Part shown: in pieces, positions 50,395 through 60,149 of the stretch
How the letters are laid out: each line of letters opens with the position of its first letter
How positions within the stretch are numbered: the first letter of the stretch is position 1
DNA from: JAHELQ01 sp964491915
GTDB taxonomy: Bacteria > Acidobacteriota > Aminicenantia > UBA2199
Assembly: GCA_964491915.1 (NCBI GenBank)
Contig: CAZBHS010000001.1
Coordinates: 62,001 to 126,000 of the forward strand
Reading direction: 5' to 3'
DNA length: 64,000 bases
Position numbers and translations under genes: made by a program
Notes under the pieces: model-generated
Seen by the model: only the letters and a program-made list of their open reading frames with translations
The model's database searches: none
Told to the model about the DNA's origin: nothing

Positions 50395-51558
50395 TTAGAA
50401 AATCAAATAATCGTTGTTCTTGATGATCTCTTCGGTTTTGTCGCCGGGGTAGCCGAGGACCAGAGATTTGACGGCGACGCGGGGTTGGGTGGCGGGGATG
50501 TAGATCTGGTCCAGATGGATCACCTCTTTGGCGGAAGAGAAATCACCGGGGCCTACCTGGCCGCCGAAATGGTCGCTCCGTCCAAAGGCCACATGAAAAC
50601 CGAGCTTTTCATCCAAAAGGATTTCGTTGATTGGCTCGAGGCCGAAATCGCCCAGGATGCCGAAGCCCAGTTCGGCCATGTTGCCGTAGGCGGGCTCCCG
50701 CTTGAGATGATCGATCTCGTCCTTCAGGGTTTGACTATCTTTTCCTTTGTAGCCTTGGGCTTCGACGGCCACATTTTCTTTGATAGTGAAGAGGATGACC
50801 TCTTCGCCCATCTGAACCGGTAGAGTGCCGTTGGTCTTGCTGGGCTGTCCCTCTTGTTCCCCTTCATAGGGGACGATGTATGTCTCGCCGGATGGAAGGT
50901 TGCCTGCCACGCCTCTGTCGGGAAAACGACCGGGGCTGAGATGTCCTTTTCTGTAACGCAAGTCGAAGAGTACCTGGTACTCTGTTTCATTGTCAACCAG
51001 AAAATCGACGTTGGCCCATTCGGCTGGATCCACTTTATCTTTGATTACCTGGACGCGGCGGAACACCTCGGTGTAATCGATGCGCAGGGCGGGGATCATT
51101 TTAGGAGAGAAACCCGGCATTGTGGCGGCCCGGAAGTTGTATTTCCTGGCGGCGTTTTTCAATGGGGCGGTGGCTGAGTATTGAGTTGGAGCCAGAAACA
51201 ATTGGTATTGGGTGAAGATGGTGTCGAACGACAATTTGGCGCCGCAATCTTTCAGCTCAGCGGCGGTTTCGGGAATACAGCCGTTCATGCAGAACGCTTC
51301 GGACGGTAGATCGGCGTTGTTGGAGCCCACATCGGGATAACAGAACAGGCTGATCTCTTCCAGACCCGCTTCCTGGGCTCTGTCTTTGAGAGCCTGATAC
51401 CAACCGTCGGTGATTTTGCGGCGCAATGCCCAATGCTGCGTGTCATCTCCCGCTTCCCTGGGAATATCCACCAGGATGCCGAGCTTCCGGTCCCCGTCAT
51501 AGAGGGGGAATACCGATTTGATTAGATTTATCAATTCTTCTGCGGATAATTTTTCCAT
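50395..51558 (-). CDS. M29-type (aminopeptidase T) metallopeptidase-like protein
   Basis: A 387-residue protein. The C-terminal half has the sequence landmarks of family M29 aminopeptidases: NLPSGETYIVP (Glu near 223), NMAELGFGIL (Glu near 296), LDEKLGFHVAFG (Glu and His near 316-321) and VIHLDQIYIP (His and Asp near 346). These are the positions of the two-metal site. The N-terminal half is divergent, so the catalytic call is moderate. Its ATG follows the pepD stop by 15 bases with GGAG ahead. The pair would trim peptides together, but the compartments may differ because this protein has no signal peptide. Confidence 0.72.
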   Translation of the reverse strand: MEKLSAEELINLIKSVFPLYDGDRKLGILVDIPREAGDDTQHWALRRKITDGWYQALKDRAQEAGLEEISLFCYPDVGSNNADLPSEAFCMNGCIPETAAELKDCGAKLSFDTIFTQYQLFLAPTQYSATAPLKNAARKYNFRAATMPGFSPKMIPALRIDYTEVFRRVQVIKDKVDPAEWANVDFLVDNETEYQVLFDLRYRKGHLSPGRFPDRGVAGNLPSGETYIVPYEGEQEGQPSKTNGTLPVQMGEEVILFTIKENVAVEAQGYKGKDSQTLKDEIDHLKREPAYGNMAELGFGILGDFGLEPINEILLDEKLGFHVAFGRSDHFGGQVGPGDFSSAKEVIHLDQIYIPATQPRVAVKSLVLGYPGDKTEEIIKNNDYLIF

Positions 51559-51573
51559 AGTTTGTCTCCTTTT

Positions 51574-53160
51574 CTAAAATTTCCCTGTATATTTAGTCCA
51601 GAGATCGTCGCCCAATTTCCAATAGGTTTTAACCAGCCTGTTCATCCAATCGTTACTGTATTGGGTGAGGAACTTGCGGGCCTTTTTGGGGCTCTTTTTA
51701 TAGAGCGCCAGGGCCTTTTGCTCTATCTCTTTCTGGTTGGCGAACGCTTCATCCTCAAACGCTTTCCAGACTTCCTTCACATCTTTTCTCATGTGTCCCC
51801 ATTTCTGGGCCGACAGATCCGCCACCCGGTTAAACGCCCACCAGGCGCAGTCGCGGTTCCAGCCCGGACGGCCGCAAATCTTGTAGGATTCCGGCACTTT
51901 GTCGATACCGATATAAATCGGAGCATAGGCTGTCATGGCGGGGTTGTCATAACCGAACCAAACCAGGCCGCCGATGTCGTTGGGCAGCCATCCCCTTACC
52001 TGGATCACCGTTGCGTAGGTGCAATAATAACGGGCGATGCAGCGCTCGCCCATTTCGTTCCAACCGCCGTTGATCTTGAACAACGGCATCATATCGTAGT
52101 CCATGAAGGGATTGGCATAGGGGCTTTTGACGAATTTTCCGGTTGGTTTTCCCTTCTCGTCATTTTCCGGCACCAGCATGTATTTGGTCATATCGAACGG
52201 TGTGCCTTCGTAGGTGTCGCGGTAGATATTCATGATATCGCGGACCGAAACTTTTTTGTCCGGTTTGACGGCAAAGGGGAAGTTCTCGCCATTTGGATCG
52301 AGCTTTAGCGATGGGGCCAATAGGTCGAGCACCCTCCACTCCCGGCGACGGGCCGCCATGCTGCGGCGGCTGCCGTAGACATAGCAAAACTCGAAGGGCT
52401 TGCCGGAATTGGGATCATAGAGTCCCAACTCGACGGCGCGGGATTTGTAGTTTTCCGAAGCCATGAAATAATCCGGTTTAGAGAGGTCGATCTCACGGAT
52501 GCGGGAGGCGTTGGCATTGACCGACACATGATCGTCCGGTACCCGCTGCGCCACCCACACGGCGCCGGTTTTTCCCTTGCCGGGGCCGAGGATCTCCAAA
52601 TGCCAGACCTCGTTGGGATCGGCAATGGTAAAGCATTCGCCGCCGTCGTTGTAGCCGTATTTTTTTGTGATTTCGTCCGCCACTATTATCGCTTCGCGGG
52701 CGGTTTTGGCCCGTTCCAGCATGATGCGGTTTATCTCGTAATAGTCGATGAGCCCTTTGTCGCTGCGCATCTCTTTTTTACCGCCGAATGTGGCTTCGCC
52801 CACCGCCACCTGCATCTCGTTGATGGGGGGGAGGGTGGCGTTCAAATATTTATAAGTGCGTTCCACCTGGGGGATATCGCCGATGTATTCCTGCTTGGAC
52901 AAATCATAGGCGCTGGAGGTTTGGTGGGATTTTAAATAAGTTTTCCGTTTGGCGCCGGATTTGTATTTACGGGCCGGCGCAATATCGAGCCATGTCCGGT
53001 CCACACGGGAGTCGCAGGTATGGGTGGTCATGACGGATCCGTCAACCGACGCCGACTTCCCAACCGTGATAGTAGTGCACGCGTCATCGCCTTCTTCCCC
53101 ATAGCAGAAAAGAACGAACGACAATAGCAATATAAAGATAACAATACGCTTCATTTTCAC
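51574..53160 (-). CDS. C69-family dipeptidase (PepD type)
   Basis: A 528-residue exported peptidase of the Ntn-hydrolase fold. A signal peptide (residues 1-23) is followed by DDACTTITVGKSASVDGSVMTTHT, where Cys28 is the expected autoprocessed nucleophile close to the mature N-terminus. Later conserved segments are ALEIMLERAKTAREAIIVADEI-like helix, YGYNDGGECFTIADPNEVWHLEILG and VNANASRIREID. Other members are dipeptidases. GAAGGAG precedes the ATG. It is the first gene of a two-gene operon with the M29-type gene. Confidence 0.88.
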   Translation of the reverse strand: MKMKRIVIFILLLSFVLFCYGEEGDDACTTITVGKSASVDGSVMTTHTCDSRVDRTWLDIAPARKYKSGAKRKTYLKSHQTSSAYDLSKQEYIGDIPQVERTYKYLNATLPPINEMQVAVGEATFGGKKEMRSDKGLIDYYEINRIMLERAKTAREAIIVADEITKKYGYNDGGECFTIADPNEVWHLEILGPGKGKTGAVWVAQRVPDDHVSVNANASRIREIDLSKPDYFMASENYKSRAVELGLYDPNSGKPFEFCYVYGSRRSMAARRREWRVLDLLAPSLKLDPNGENFPFAVKPDKKVSVRDIMNIYRDTYEGTPFDMTKYMLVPENDEKGKPTGKFVKSPYANPFMDYDMMPLFKINGGWNEMGERCIARYYCTYATVIQVRGWLPNDIGGLVWFGYDNPAMTAYAPIYIGIDKVPESYKICGRPGWNRDCAWWAFNRVADLSAQKWGHMRKDVKEVWKAFEDEAFANQKEIEQKALALYKKSPKKARKFLTQYSNDWMNRLVKTYWKLGDDLWTKYTGKF

Positions 53161-53206
53161 TCCTTCGAGAATTTCTGTTTAAGCATCATTATAAAATGAC
53201 CGGACA

Positions 53207-53252
53207 AATTAATCAACGATAAATCGCCGAATGCAATTAATTCTTTTTCCTG
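53207..53252 (+). repeat. Upstream copy of a 46-base imperfect direct repeat
   Basis: The stretch from AATTAATCAACG to TTTTTCCTG at 53207-53252 is repeated at 53700-53745 with about nine differences. The two copies are 493 bases apart and bracket the 21-base array. Confidence 0.7.
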
Positions 53253-53289
53253 TAGCTTTATGAATTGACGGCGCATGCAACTGGATTTG

Positions 53290-53603
53290 GGACTGAATGA
53301 CCGGTTTGGGGGACGGAATGATCGCTCGGGGTGTCGCTTTCTTTAGTATCCGTGTTACATTCATCTGTTTTTGTTAAAGATTGTTCCGACTATGTTACAA
53401 ACTCATCTGTTCCTGGAACAGATTTACGTGAATCCGGCATATATTCTTCCGCCGGGAGAACGTATAGCGGTGAATCGGTGACAGAAACGAGTGAATCGGG
53501 AATCAATTCAGATACTTCGGCACCATGTATTGGTGAATCTGAAACATAATTTGATGAATTTTTAACATTTATTGATGAATCGGTACTACAATCTAATGAA
53601 TTC
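53290..53603. repeat. Degenerate 21-base tandem repeat array
   Basis: A TGAATC/TGAATT core recurs at 53429, 53471, 53492, 53534, 53555, 53576 and 53597, every interval a multiple of 21. Earlier units at 53294 and 53315 (CTGAATG/CGGAATG) and a TCATCTGTT pair at 53361 and 53403 keep 21 or 42 spacing in shifted phase. Translated on the minus strand it gives heptads of the type D-S-x-x-x-V-x (DSLVSVT, DSPLYVL, DSRKSVP, PSDHSVP, QTGHSVP) but with a stop inside. On the plus strand a similar heptad frame is also broken. It fills the 563-base gap between pepD and the next promoter; no gene is supported. Confidence 0.75.
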
Positions 53604-53699
53604 ATTGGATATCTCGATAAATGCGTTACAATACCGTGTGTTTTTGAGGCAAAAATAAATAAAAATGTGAGGGAATTACACATGACGCCCGGCGCTATC

Positions 53700-53745
53700 A
53701 ATTGATCAACGTCAAATCCCAGATTGCAATTAAGTCTTTTTCCTG
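53700..53745 (+). repeat. Downstream copy of the 46-base direct repeat
   Basis: Second copy of the repeat at 53207. It includes the -35 element of the sdaA promoter; the upstream copy has lost the -10 element (TAGCTT instead of TACAAT). This hints that the repeat is a duplicated promoter segment. Confidence 0.7.
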
Positions 53746-53752
53746 CTACAAT
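53724..53752 (+). promoter_or_regulatory. Promoter for sdaA
   Basis: TTGCAA at 53724-53729 and TACAAT at 53747-53752 are 17 bases apart, and transcription would begin near 53759. That leaves a 25-base leader with the AGGA ribosome site before the ATG at 53784. Confidence 0.55.
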
Positions 53753-53783
53753 GGCGGCCAAGATTATTGACAGGATGGTGACG

Positions 53784-54989
53784 ATGCAATCGATTCGCGA
53801 TATTTTCAAAAAGGGATTCGGTCCCTCCAGCAGCCATACAATAGGACCTGGCCGCGCCGCCAAAATGTTTGTGGACAAACACCCGGATGTCGCTCAATTC
53901 AGAGTCACTCTGTACGGAAGCCTGGCTGCCACAGGCAAAGGACACGGCACAGATACCGCCATTCAAAAAGAGACCGGAGATAGGCCGGTGGAGATTGTAT
54001 TCAAAGACGATGTGGAACTGCCTCGCCATCCCAACGGCATGATGTTCGAAGCATTGAATCCGAGCGGCGAATCCATCGATAGCTGGACAGTGTACAGCGT
54101 CGGCGGCGGCGATCTGGAGGATGATGGTTCGCTGCTGCCCAAATCACAGGATGTTTACGATATATCCTTTATGACCGAACTATTGGATTGGTGCCGCAAA
54201 AACGGTCGCACCTTTTGGGAATATGTGGAGATTTGCGAAGGCAAAGATATTTGGGAGTTTCTGGCGGATATCTGGAAAACCATGCAAGAGACCATCCACG
54301 CCGGTCTTGCCAACGAAGGGGTATTGCCCGGAGATTTACACGTCGCCCGCAAAGCCTCCGCTTACTATGTCAAAGCCCAGAATTCATCGGGAGATGTACG
54401 GGCCAAAGGTCTACTCTACAGTTACGCCCTGGCGGTGGCGGAAGAGAACGCCGGCGGCGGAAGAGTTGTTGTGGCCCCCACCTGCGGTTCATCCGGCGTG
54501 TTGCCCGCGGCTTTGTATGTGGCCCGGAAGAATCAAAACATTCCCGAGCGGAGAATGCTCCGGGGATTGGCTGTGGCAGGCCTGATCGGCAACATCGTCA
54601 AGACTAACGGCTCCATATCCGGCGCCGAAGTGGGCTGCCAGGGAGAAATCGGCACCGCCTGCGCCATGGCAGCCGCGGCCATCGCCTACCTCTACGGCGG
54701 CACCCCGTCACAAATCGAATACGCCGCCGAAATGGGCTTCGAACATTATCTCGGCTTGACCTGCGACCCCATCGGCGGCTACGTCCAGATCCCCTGCATC
54801 GAACGCAACGCCTTCGCAGCCGACAACGCCCACGAGTGCGCCGTATACGCCATGTTCTCCGACGGAGCTCACAAAATCTCCTTCGACAAAGTAGTCCAAA
54901 CCATGCTGGAAACCGGCCGCGACATGCAAGCCGCCTACCGCGAAACCGGCAAAGGCGGCCTGGCCCGCACCTGGACCCCATTGAAATAA
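53784..54989 (+). CDS. sdaA: L-serine dehydratase (iron-sulfur type)
   Basis: Deaminates L-serine to pyruvate. The 401-residue single-chain enzyme joins the beta (SDH_beta) domain at the N-terminus (MQSIRDIFKKGFGPSSSHTIGPGRAA) to the alpha domain. Cysteines for the oxygen-labile 4Fe-4S cluster are seen in APTCGSSGVLP, GCQGEIGTACAMA and LTCDPIGGYVQIPC. The ATG at 53784 starts the conserved first helix and has AGGA upstream; in-frame ATGs at 53724, 53751 and 53775 would lengthen it, but the promoter prediction supports 53784. The last 32 bases to the convergent gene show no terminator. Confidence 0.92.
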   Translation: MQSIRDIFKKGFGPSSSHTIGPGRAAKMFVDKHPDVAQFRVTLYGSLAATGKGHGTDTAIQKETGDRPVEIVFKDDVELPRHPNGMMFEALNPSGESIDSWTVYSVGGGDLEDDGSLLPKSQDVYDISFMTELLDWCRKNGRTFWEYVEICEGKDIWEFLADIWKTMQETIHAGLANEGVLPGDLHVARKASAYYVKAQNSSGDVRAKGLLYSYALAVAEENAGGGRVVVAPTCGSSGVLPAALYVARKNQNIPERRMLRGLAVAGLIGNIVKTNGSISGAEVGCQGEIGTACAMAAAAIAYLYGGTPSQIEYAAEMGFEHYLGLTCDPIGGYVQIPCIERNAFAADNAHECAVYAMFSDGAHKISFDKVVQTMLETGRDMQAAYRETGKGGLARTWTPLK

Positions 54990-55022
54990 ACAAAGACCTG
55001 CGCATGCCCGCTGGAGGTCAGG

Positions 55023-58000
55023 CTATTGCGACACCTCCACTATGTCAATATACACCATTCGTTCCGCATCTTTGGCATAATCGTCTTGGGCCGGTGGCGA
55101 TTGAATGTACGGGAAGGCTCTTGGGCGTACTCGATCTGCATCCGCCTTGTAGATTTCAAATTCCTTGACTACTAGCCGGAATCTCTTTTTTTGCCGTGAT
55201 GCCGGCAATTTCAATCTCGCATTCCATATGCTATGGTATGTATCTTCCTCCGAATATCGGTGCCTCAGGGTATAAGGATTGGGTTGCTCTTTTTTCGAGT
55301 CGATCGCTTCCCAACCAAATTCTTCATGCGCGCCGGGGGGGAGCGTCTCGATAGTCACTACCATGCGATGAGCTTTGATATCGGCGCTTGCATAACCGGA
55401 AACGCTGATATAAAATAGCCTGTCATCCTCAAACTGAATGTCCAGAGTGCGATGATTGGCCAGTTGAATGAAGTCTGTCAATACAACTCTTGACAAATGG
55501 GCGTTGTCAATGGACCGGGGTTGATAGCGGGTCAGCGCCAGACGCACAAAAGGAAAATAAGATGTCACTTCATCGGGATCAAACAGGATGTCGCAATACC
55601 ACAATTTTCGCTCTTTGTTGAACTCCGGTTTGAAACCAGCCACATTGACAGCGCTACCGGTCTTCTCTTCCAGGCTGAATCCCTCCTGACGCAATTCCGC
55701 CGGTATGGTTTCGGCATTGGCAAAGTCGGATTTTTTCAGCACCCCTTTGGGTATTTGGGACAATCGGACCGGATCCATTCCCCATTGGGTAACATAGGTT
55801 TCCAGATCTTTGGGTATGCGGGGATATGGGTACAGCACCACGCCCAACAATTCTCCATCACCGGATGAATACCATGGCCGGTCCAGGTAAATCCTTAATC
55901 CGCCGCCAATTCTCTTGCGTTGGAAGGTCTCCCAGGGTTCTTTTAGATTTGAGAGATTCATGGATTCATCCCATTTGAAAGTTGGAAGGATATAGAGCGC
56001 CTTGGGCGCATCGGGCCGCGCTGAATTAAACACATCCACTTCATGAACGGGGCCGCGCCGTGTGATGTACGTGGCGTCGATATGTATCCGGCTATTTTCC
56101 TCAAACTCTTTGTCGCGCTGTAACACGTAAATGTATTCTTTATCTTCAACGACTACATGCGCTGTGTTTTGATCTTTGTTTATTGTGAAGGTGACGATAG
56201 TTTCATTTTCGCTGATGGTTATGGTTCTACCGTCGTCGCTTTCGGTAATGGCGGCGCCCTCCTCTGTAAATTTTGTTTTTCTCTGTCGATTCAGGAATTC
56301 AAGGAGGCCAGATTTTATATTGCTCAGGTCTAAGGTATAGCTGACCACATTTGAGATACTTGGGAGGAAGTACTCCCGGAAGCGTGTGGTGGCTTCAAGG
56401 TAATAGTTCACCCGCCGGTATTTGGTGTCGCCGAATTCGTGGCGGTGGACAGTGCAGGGATCAATCGGAAGGGGAAGAGTATCCTTATAGCGCTTCTCTA
56501 TTTTCATTTGAAAGGCGTGGCTATTGACTGCGAAGGAGCTGGGTTCATCTTTTTCTAGGTCATCCTCCGGTTCGGTCCAGTTGGCGAATACATCGATGTT
56601 GGCGGTACTCTTGACGCTGAGCAGGAATTCACCTTCTATGGAGGCGAACGTGTCGCCGATTTGCTTCTTCAATGCCGCCAATATCGGTGTCACCGGTTCG
56701 CAAAGTGGCTGTTGAACTGCGTGCACCAGGACCAGTTCGCGATAAGGTGAAATCATCCAGTGACTTCCGGCCCGGGCGAATCTCCTCAATTGCCTGGTAT
56801 TCGGTTGATCTTCAAACCAATTATAGACTTCCATTAGCTCGAGGTCTTCTTTGTGCGGATAACAACTGAAACGCACGACGGCCTCCTGGGCTTTTGCCAG
56901 GAAAACGGTCAATATACGATCAACCGGATTCCAATCCGGTGGATCCTGGATATTCTCGAAGGTCTCTTCACAATTATTCCCGGCAATCACTCCGGGCCGT
57001 TCCTTGATGCAGATCAGGAATGGTTTCGCATCCGGCCAGCCGGGATCCGATTCAAAAGGAACTTTGAGTACGCACAGATTTAACGAAGGGATGATATTCT
57101 TTTCCAATTGCGGTGTACCGTCTGAAGCGGTTCCCGGCAGATCGCGGAACGCTACGCCTCTGGCGATTGGGTCCGGTAGGTAGGGAAGCTCAAACGATTG
57201 TTCCGGGATTATCAAGTATTGGCCCTTAGGCTGTTCGCCGTCATCTCCTTCAACTGAAGGCGGTTCTAAAATTCCCGCCTCTTTCAATGAGCCTTTTTCT
57301 TTTATTGCAATATCGTATCCTGACTGAATTGTCTTGTCGTCTTTCTCTTTGCCGATGTAGTCATCAAATTTTCCGAGTGTTTCCGCCCTTGCCTGAGATG
57401 TTTTGGGCGGCACCACATGGCGCTCATCCTTTTCTCCATAGATAGTATTGGCCTCAATATATTGCATAACCGATAGGTCATAGTTACTACGGATCACCAT
57501 CCGTTCGGCCGAAGCGCCTTCTTTATATTTCTCCAGCGGTACGATGACCGGCGGGATCACCGGTTCATGGCGGCGGTATAGTAATCCCAGGGTAGCATTC
57601 GCTGGATTCGCTCGATGACTTTCTATACTATTGCCGGCCAGGTCCACGGTGCGCACCCGCAACCGGTAGCTATGGCCGAAACGGAGCCGGGGTAGGGTTC
57701 CGGGCTCCACCTCGAAAGATGATTCCATTTTAAATTCCGTGAGCGCCGGGTTGGTTGGCGGTTTGATTATTTCTTCCTGCACCATCTCTGCGACGTGCAC
57801 CACGCCGTTTATCATTCTGTATTTTAATTGGATGTTGTTATGGGCGGTTAAATTGACCTGATCATCCTCTCCCAGAGTAAGTCTTATCCAGTAACGAGAA
57901 TAATCTTCGGAGCCTTTCACTATGATAGTATCGCCGCTATTTTCAATGAATATTTTGTCTTTTTTGACCCAGTGCGCATTGATGTGTTCCACCAGGAATA

Positions 58001-60137
58001 CTATAAATTTTTCTAATTCGGATGGATTATCAGGAATATCAGACCATTTAAACAAAGGGATCTCTTTCTTGTGGGTAACCGATTCACTGACCCGTCCCGG
58101 CTTGCGGGCGCAAAGACTCCAACCGTTCCAGCGGAACATAACCTCGTGAAAATAAAGATCACTGTCCTCTTCCTTGCCGGACGTAGTGGAAGCGCCTTTG
58201 ACATAACCTTCGTCTTTAACCGGGATGGGATCCCTGCCGGAACCGGGAAACTTATAAGCGCCGACACGCCGGCACAGGGATCGCCAAATGGGTGGATTTT
58301 CATCCTCATCCATTATATCGACACGGTAACCGCGCACCAGGTCGTCGGCAAAAAATGTCACTTCGTTGTCGGTTTCATAATCATTGTTTTTGTTAAACGC
58401 GGAATTGAAATGACGGTTCAATTCATATGCCCGTCCCGATTCGATCAAGGCGATGCCCACCGATTGATGGGTCGGCAGCCCGGCATCCTCCGGTGTGTCG
58501 TAAGACACATCCATCTTGCGGTAAATATTCAATCCCCCGGAACCGGTCTTTTCCAGCAGGAAAACCAAGCGGCGGTCCTTGATCATCCATTTGCAGGCGG
58601 ATAATTGTGTTATCTTCGCGTTCTCTGAAAATCTGAGTTTTGAACCGTCAGCATCCTTCTCTATTGGTTCTAAGATTGTGCGTGCCGCCTCCACGCTCAA
58701 ATCACGGGTGGTATACATTTTTTTGACACTGGCGGTATGTGAGGGGATGTGGCGGAGGAATTTTTTCTTTATTTGCCGGGCCATGGATGAGGCGGCATTG
58801 AGGTTTTTAAGAACTGCGCCGTCTGGATCGACTTGTGTCAGACTGTATATTCTGTTTACTCCTTTATCTATGTCGCCGGCTCCGCTTAATTTCAGCATCC
58901 CGTTTTCCAATTGGCTATAGGGCTGAGGGCGGGCCACAAACTGTTTGGGTTGTACAATACATTCCGTCCAGGGTTGGCTAAGATTTAGATGAAAGGGAGA
59001 CGGCGGATCATTTGGATTCCAAATGGGGTGAAGACGTATGGATTGAATGGACTTTAATGAGTCGTCAGGAATTATCATCGTGAAATCAACCGCCAGTCCC
59101 AGCTTGCGCATCAAGAGCGGGTGATCCGACAGGATAGAGAGCATCTGGTGAAAATCGATAGGTGGGGGGGGATCCGAGGGAGGCATCATATAGGCATTGG
59201 GTTTAAAATAATAGGGCTGCTGGTTTTCACGACGGTCATAAAAACGGTTGGCCTGGAGGAAATCACTCGCCACCTTTGAGCCGCCCACGGTTTGTCCGGG
59301 CTTCAGCACGTTTGAATCCTTTAGTATAGAATCCAAATCGGAATAGATATCGCCGAATGTGTATACAATTAGAATCTCGCCGGTATCCTCTAGAAAATAG
59401 CGGTTATTGTCTGTGTCAACGATGTCCCAGGTATAATCGTTCGACGCGGACCTTGATATTTGCATGCTTCTTGAAATGGGACGCTTCTGGTTATGCAGGC
59501 AGGTAAAGATAGCACTTTTCAATCCATCAAGTTGACCTTTGACTGTTTCCTCTGGGGGAAGATGCAGGTGGTATTTAAATCTTTCATAATATTTCCCATT
59601 GATTCTGCAAAGGATTTTTTTTCCCGGATCTAGAAGACCTCCCAGATCATCGATAAATGATTCCAATGTGGCATCCGCGTCTCCTATCGGCTTTCCATTA
59701 TCGTCTATTTCCCGTTCAAGACGGGGGAGGGAACCTGGGGATTTCCCGGCAATGGTTTTGTACCTTTCTTGGATGTAAGAGAGCACGCTACGTACTGGGT
59801 AGGTGCGAATGGCCCTGTCCTTGAAATCACTAAAAGTAAAAGGACGAACATAGGTGTCATTCTTGAAAAGGACTTTCCATAAATCAGGGTCAAGTTGAGA
59901 GAGTTCCGGTGTGGCGTCGATTGGGGGGGCGGTTTTAAATTCTACTTTAAAACTCATCCCGGATAATTTTTTTGGCCAATTGAGGAAATCCGGGAAAGTT
60001 TCCAGGCGAGCCGCGTCCGGTTCCGGTTTCAATCGAGGTGATACCAGAACGGAGAACTTGAAACGCTGTCCCTTAGCTCCGGTAGTGGTATCTACTCCCC
60101 GGGGCAATACCGTCCATATTATCTTTTGTTCCGACAT
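55023..60137 (-). CDS. Very large protein of unknown function (1704 residues)
   Basis: I do not recognise an annotated domain. The N-terminus has a pattern reminiscent of large hypothetical proteins in Actinobacteria and cyanobacteria: WTVLPRGV, then FSVLVSPRL and a TFPDFLNWP segment. Around residues 815-840 FGHSYRLRVRTVDLAGNSIE looks like an Ig/fibronectin-like strand set. Near 1120-1145 WMISPYRELVLVHAVQQPL is another distinctive stretch. There is no signal peptide or transmembrane segment. The composition is beta-rich with no low-complexity repeats. It follows the 60150 gene by 12 bases with AGAGGAGG before the ATG, so the two are coexpressed. Possibly a structural or surface/secreted protein using a non-classical export route. 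Confidence 0.6.
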   Translation of the reverse strand: MSEQKIIWTVLPRGVDTTTGAKGQRFKFSVLVSPRLKPEPDAARLETFPDFLNWPKKLSGMSFKVEFKTAPPIDATPELSQLDPDLWKVLFKNDTYVRPFTFSDFKDRAIRTYPVRSVLSYIQERYKTIAGKSPGSLPRLEREIDDNGKPIGDADATLESFIDDLGGLLDPGKKILCRINGKYYERFKYHLHLPPEETVKGQLDGLKSAIFTCLHNQKRPISRSMQISRSASNDYTWDIVDTDNNRYFLEDTGEILIVYTFGDIYSDLDSILKDSNVLKPGQTVGGSKVASDFLQANRFYDRRENQQPYYFKPNAYMMPPSDPPPPIDFHQMLSILSDHPLLMRKLGLAVDFTMIIPDDSLKSIQSIRLHPIWNPNDPPSPFHLNLSQPWTECIVQPKQFVARPQPYSQLENGMLKLSGAGDIDKGVNRIYSLTQVDPDGAVLKNLNAASSMARQIKKKFLRHIPSHTASVKKMYTTRDLSVEAARTILEPIEKDADGSKLRFSENAKITQLSACKWMIKDRRLVFLLEKTGSGGLNIYRKMDVSYDTPEDAGLPTHQSVGIALIESGRAYELNRHFNSAFNKNNDYETDNEVTFFADDLVRGYRVDIMDEDENPPIWRSLCRRVGAYKFPGSGRDPIPVKDEGYVKGASTTSGKEEDSDLYFHEVMFRWNGWSLCARKPGRVSESVTHKKEIPLFKWSDIPDNPSELEKFIVFLVEHINAHWVKKDKIFIENSGDTIIVKGSEDYSRYWIRLTLGEDDQVNLTAHNNIQLKYRMINGVVHVAEMVQEEIIKPPTNPALTEFKMESSFEVEPGTLPRLRFGHSYRLRVRTVDLAGNSIESHRANPANATLGLLYRRHEPVIPPVIVPLEKYKEGASAERMVIRSNYDLSVMQYIEANTIYGEKDERHVVPPKTSQARAETLGKFDDYIGKEKDDKTIQSGYDIAIKEKGSLKEAGILEPPSVEGDDGEQPKGQYLIIPEQSFELPYLPDPIARGVAFRDLPGTASDGTPQLEKNIIPSLNLCVLKVPFESDPGWPDAKPFLICIKERPGVIAGNNCEETFENIQDPPDWNPVDRILTVFLAKAQEAVVRFSCYPHKEDLELMEVYNWFEDQPNTRQLRRFARAGSHWMISPYRELVLVHAVQQPLCEPVTPILAALKKQIGDTFASIEGEFLLSVKSTANIDVFANWTEPEDDLEKDEPSSFAVNSHAFQMKIEKRYKDTLPLPIDPCTVHRHEFGDTKYRRVNYYLEATTRFREYFLPSISNVVSYTLDLSNIKSGLLEFLNRQRKTKFTEEGAAITESDDGRTITISENETIVTFTINKDQNTAHVVVEDKEYIYVLQRDKEFEENSRIHIDATYITRRGPVHEVDVFNSARPDAPKALYILPTFKWDESMNLSNLKEPWETFQRKRIGGGLRIYLDRPWYSSGDGELLGVVLYPYPRIPKDLETYVTQWGMDPVRLSQIPKGVLKKSDFANAETIPAELRQEGFSLEEKTGSAVNVAGFKPEFNKERKLWYCDILFDPDEVTSYFPFVRLALTRYQPRSIDNAHLSRVVLTDFIQLANHRTLDIQFEDDRLFYISVSGYASADIKAHRMVVTIETLPPGAHEEFGWEAIDSKKEQPNPYTLRHRYSEEDTYHSIWNARLKLPASRQKKRFRLVVKEFEIYKADADRVRPRAFPYIQSPPAQDDYAKDAERMVYIDIVEVSQ

Positions 60138-60149
60138 TTTTTCCTCCTC

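Noticed and set aside
50314..51177. Plus-strand open frames over the M29-type gene
   Set aside because: They are antisense shadows of a coding strand that has metal-site motifs and a ribosome site.
53331..53549. A 72-residue plus-strand frame and a 162-residue minus-strand frame over the 21-base array
   Set aside because: Both follow from the repeat period, both end at stops inside the array, and the minus-strand frame overlaps the start of sdaA without a ribosome site.
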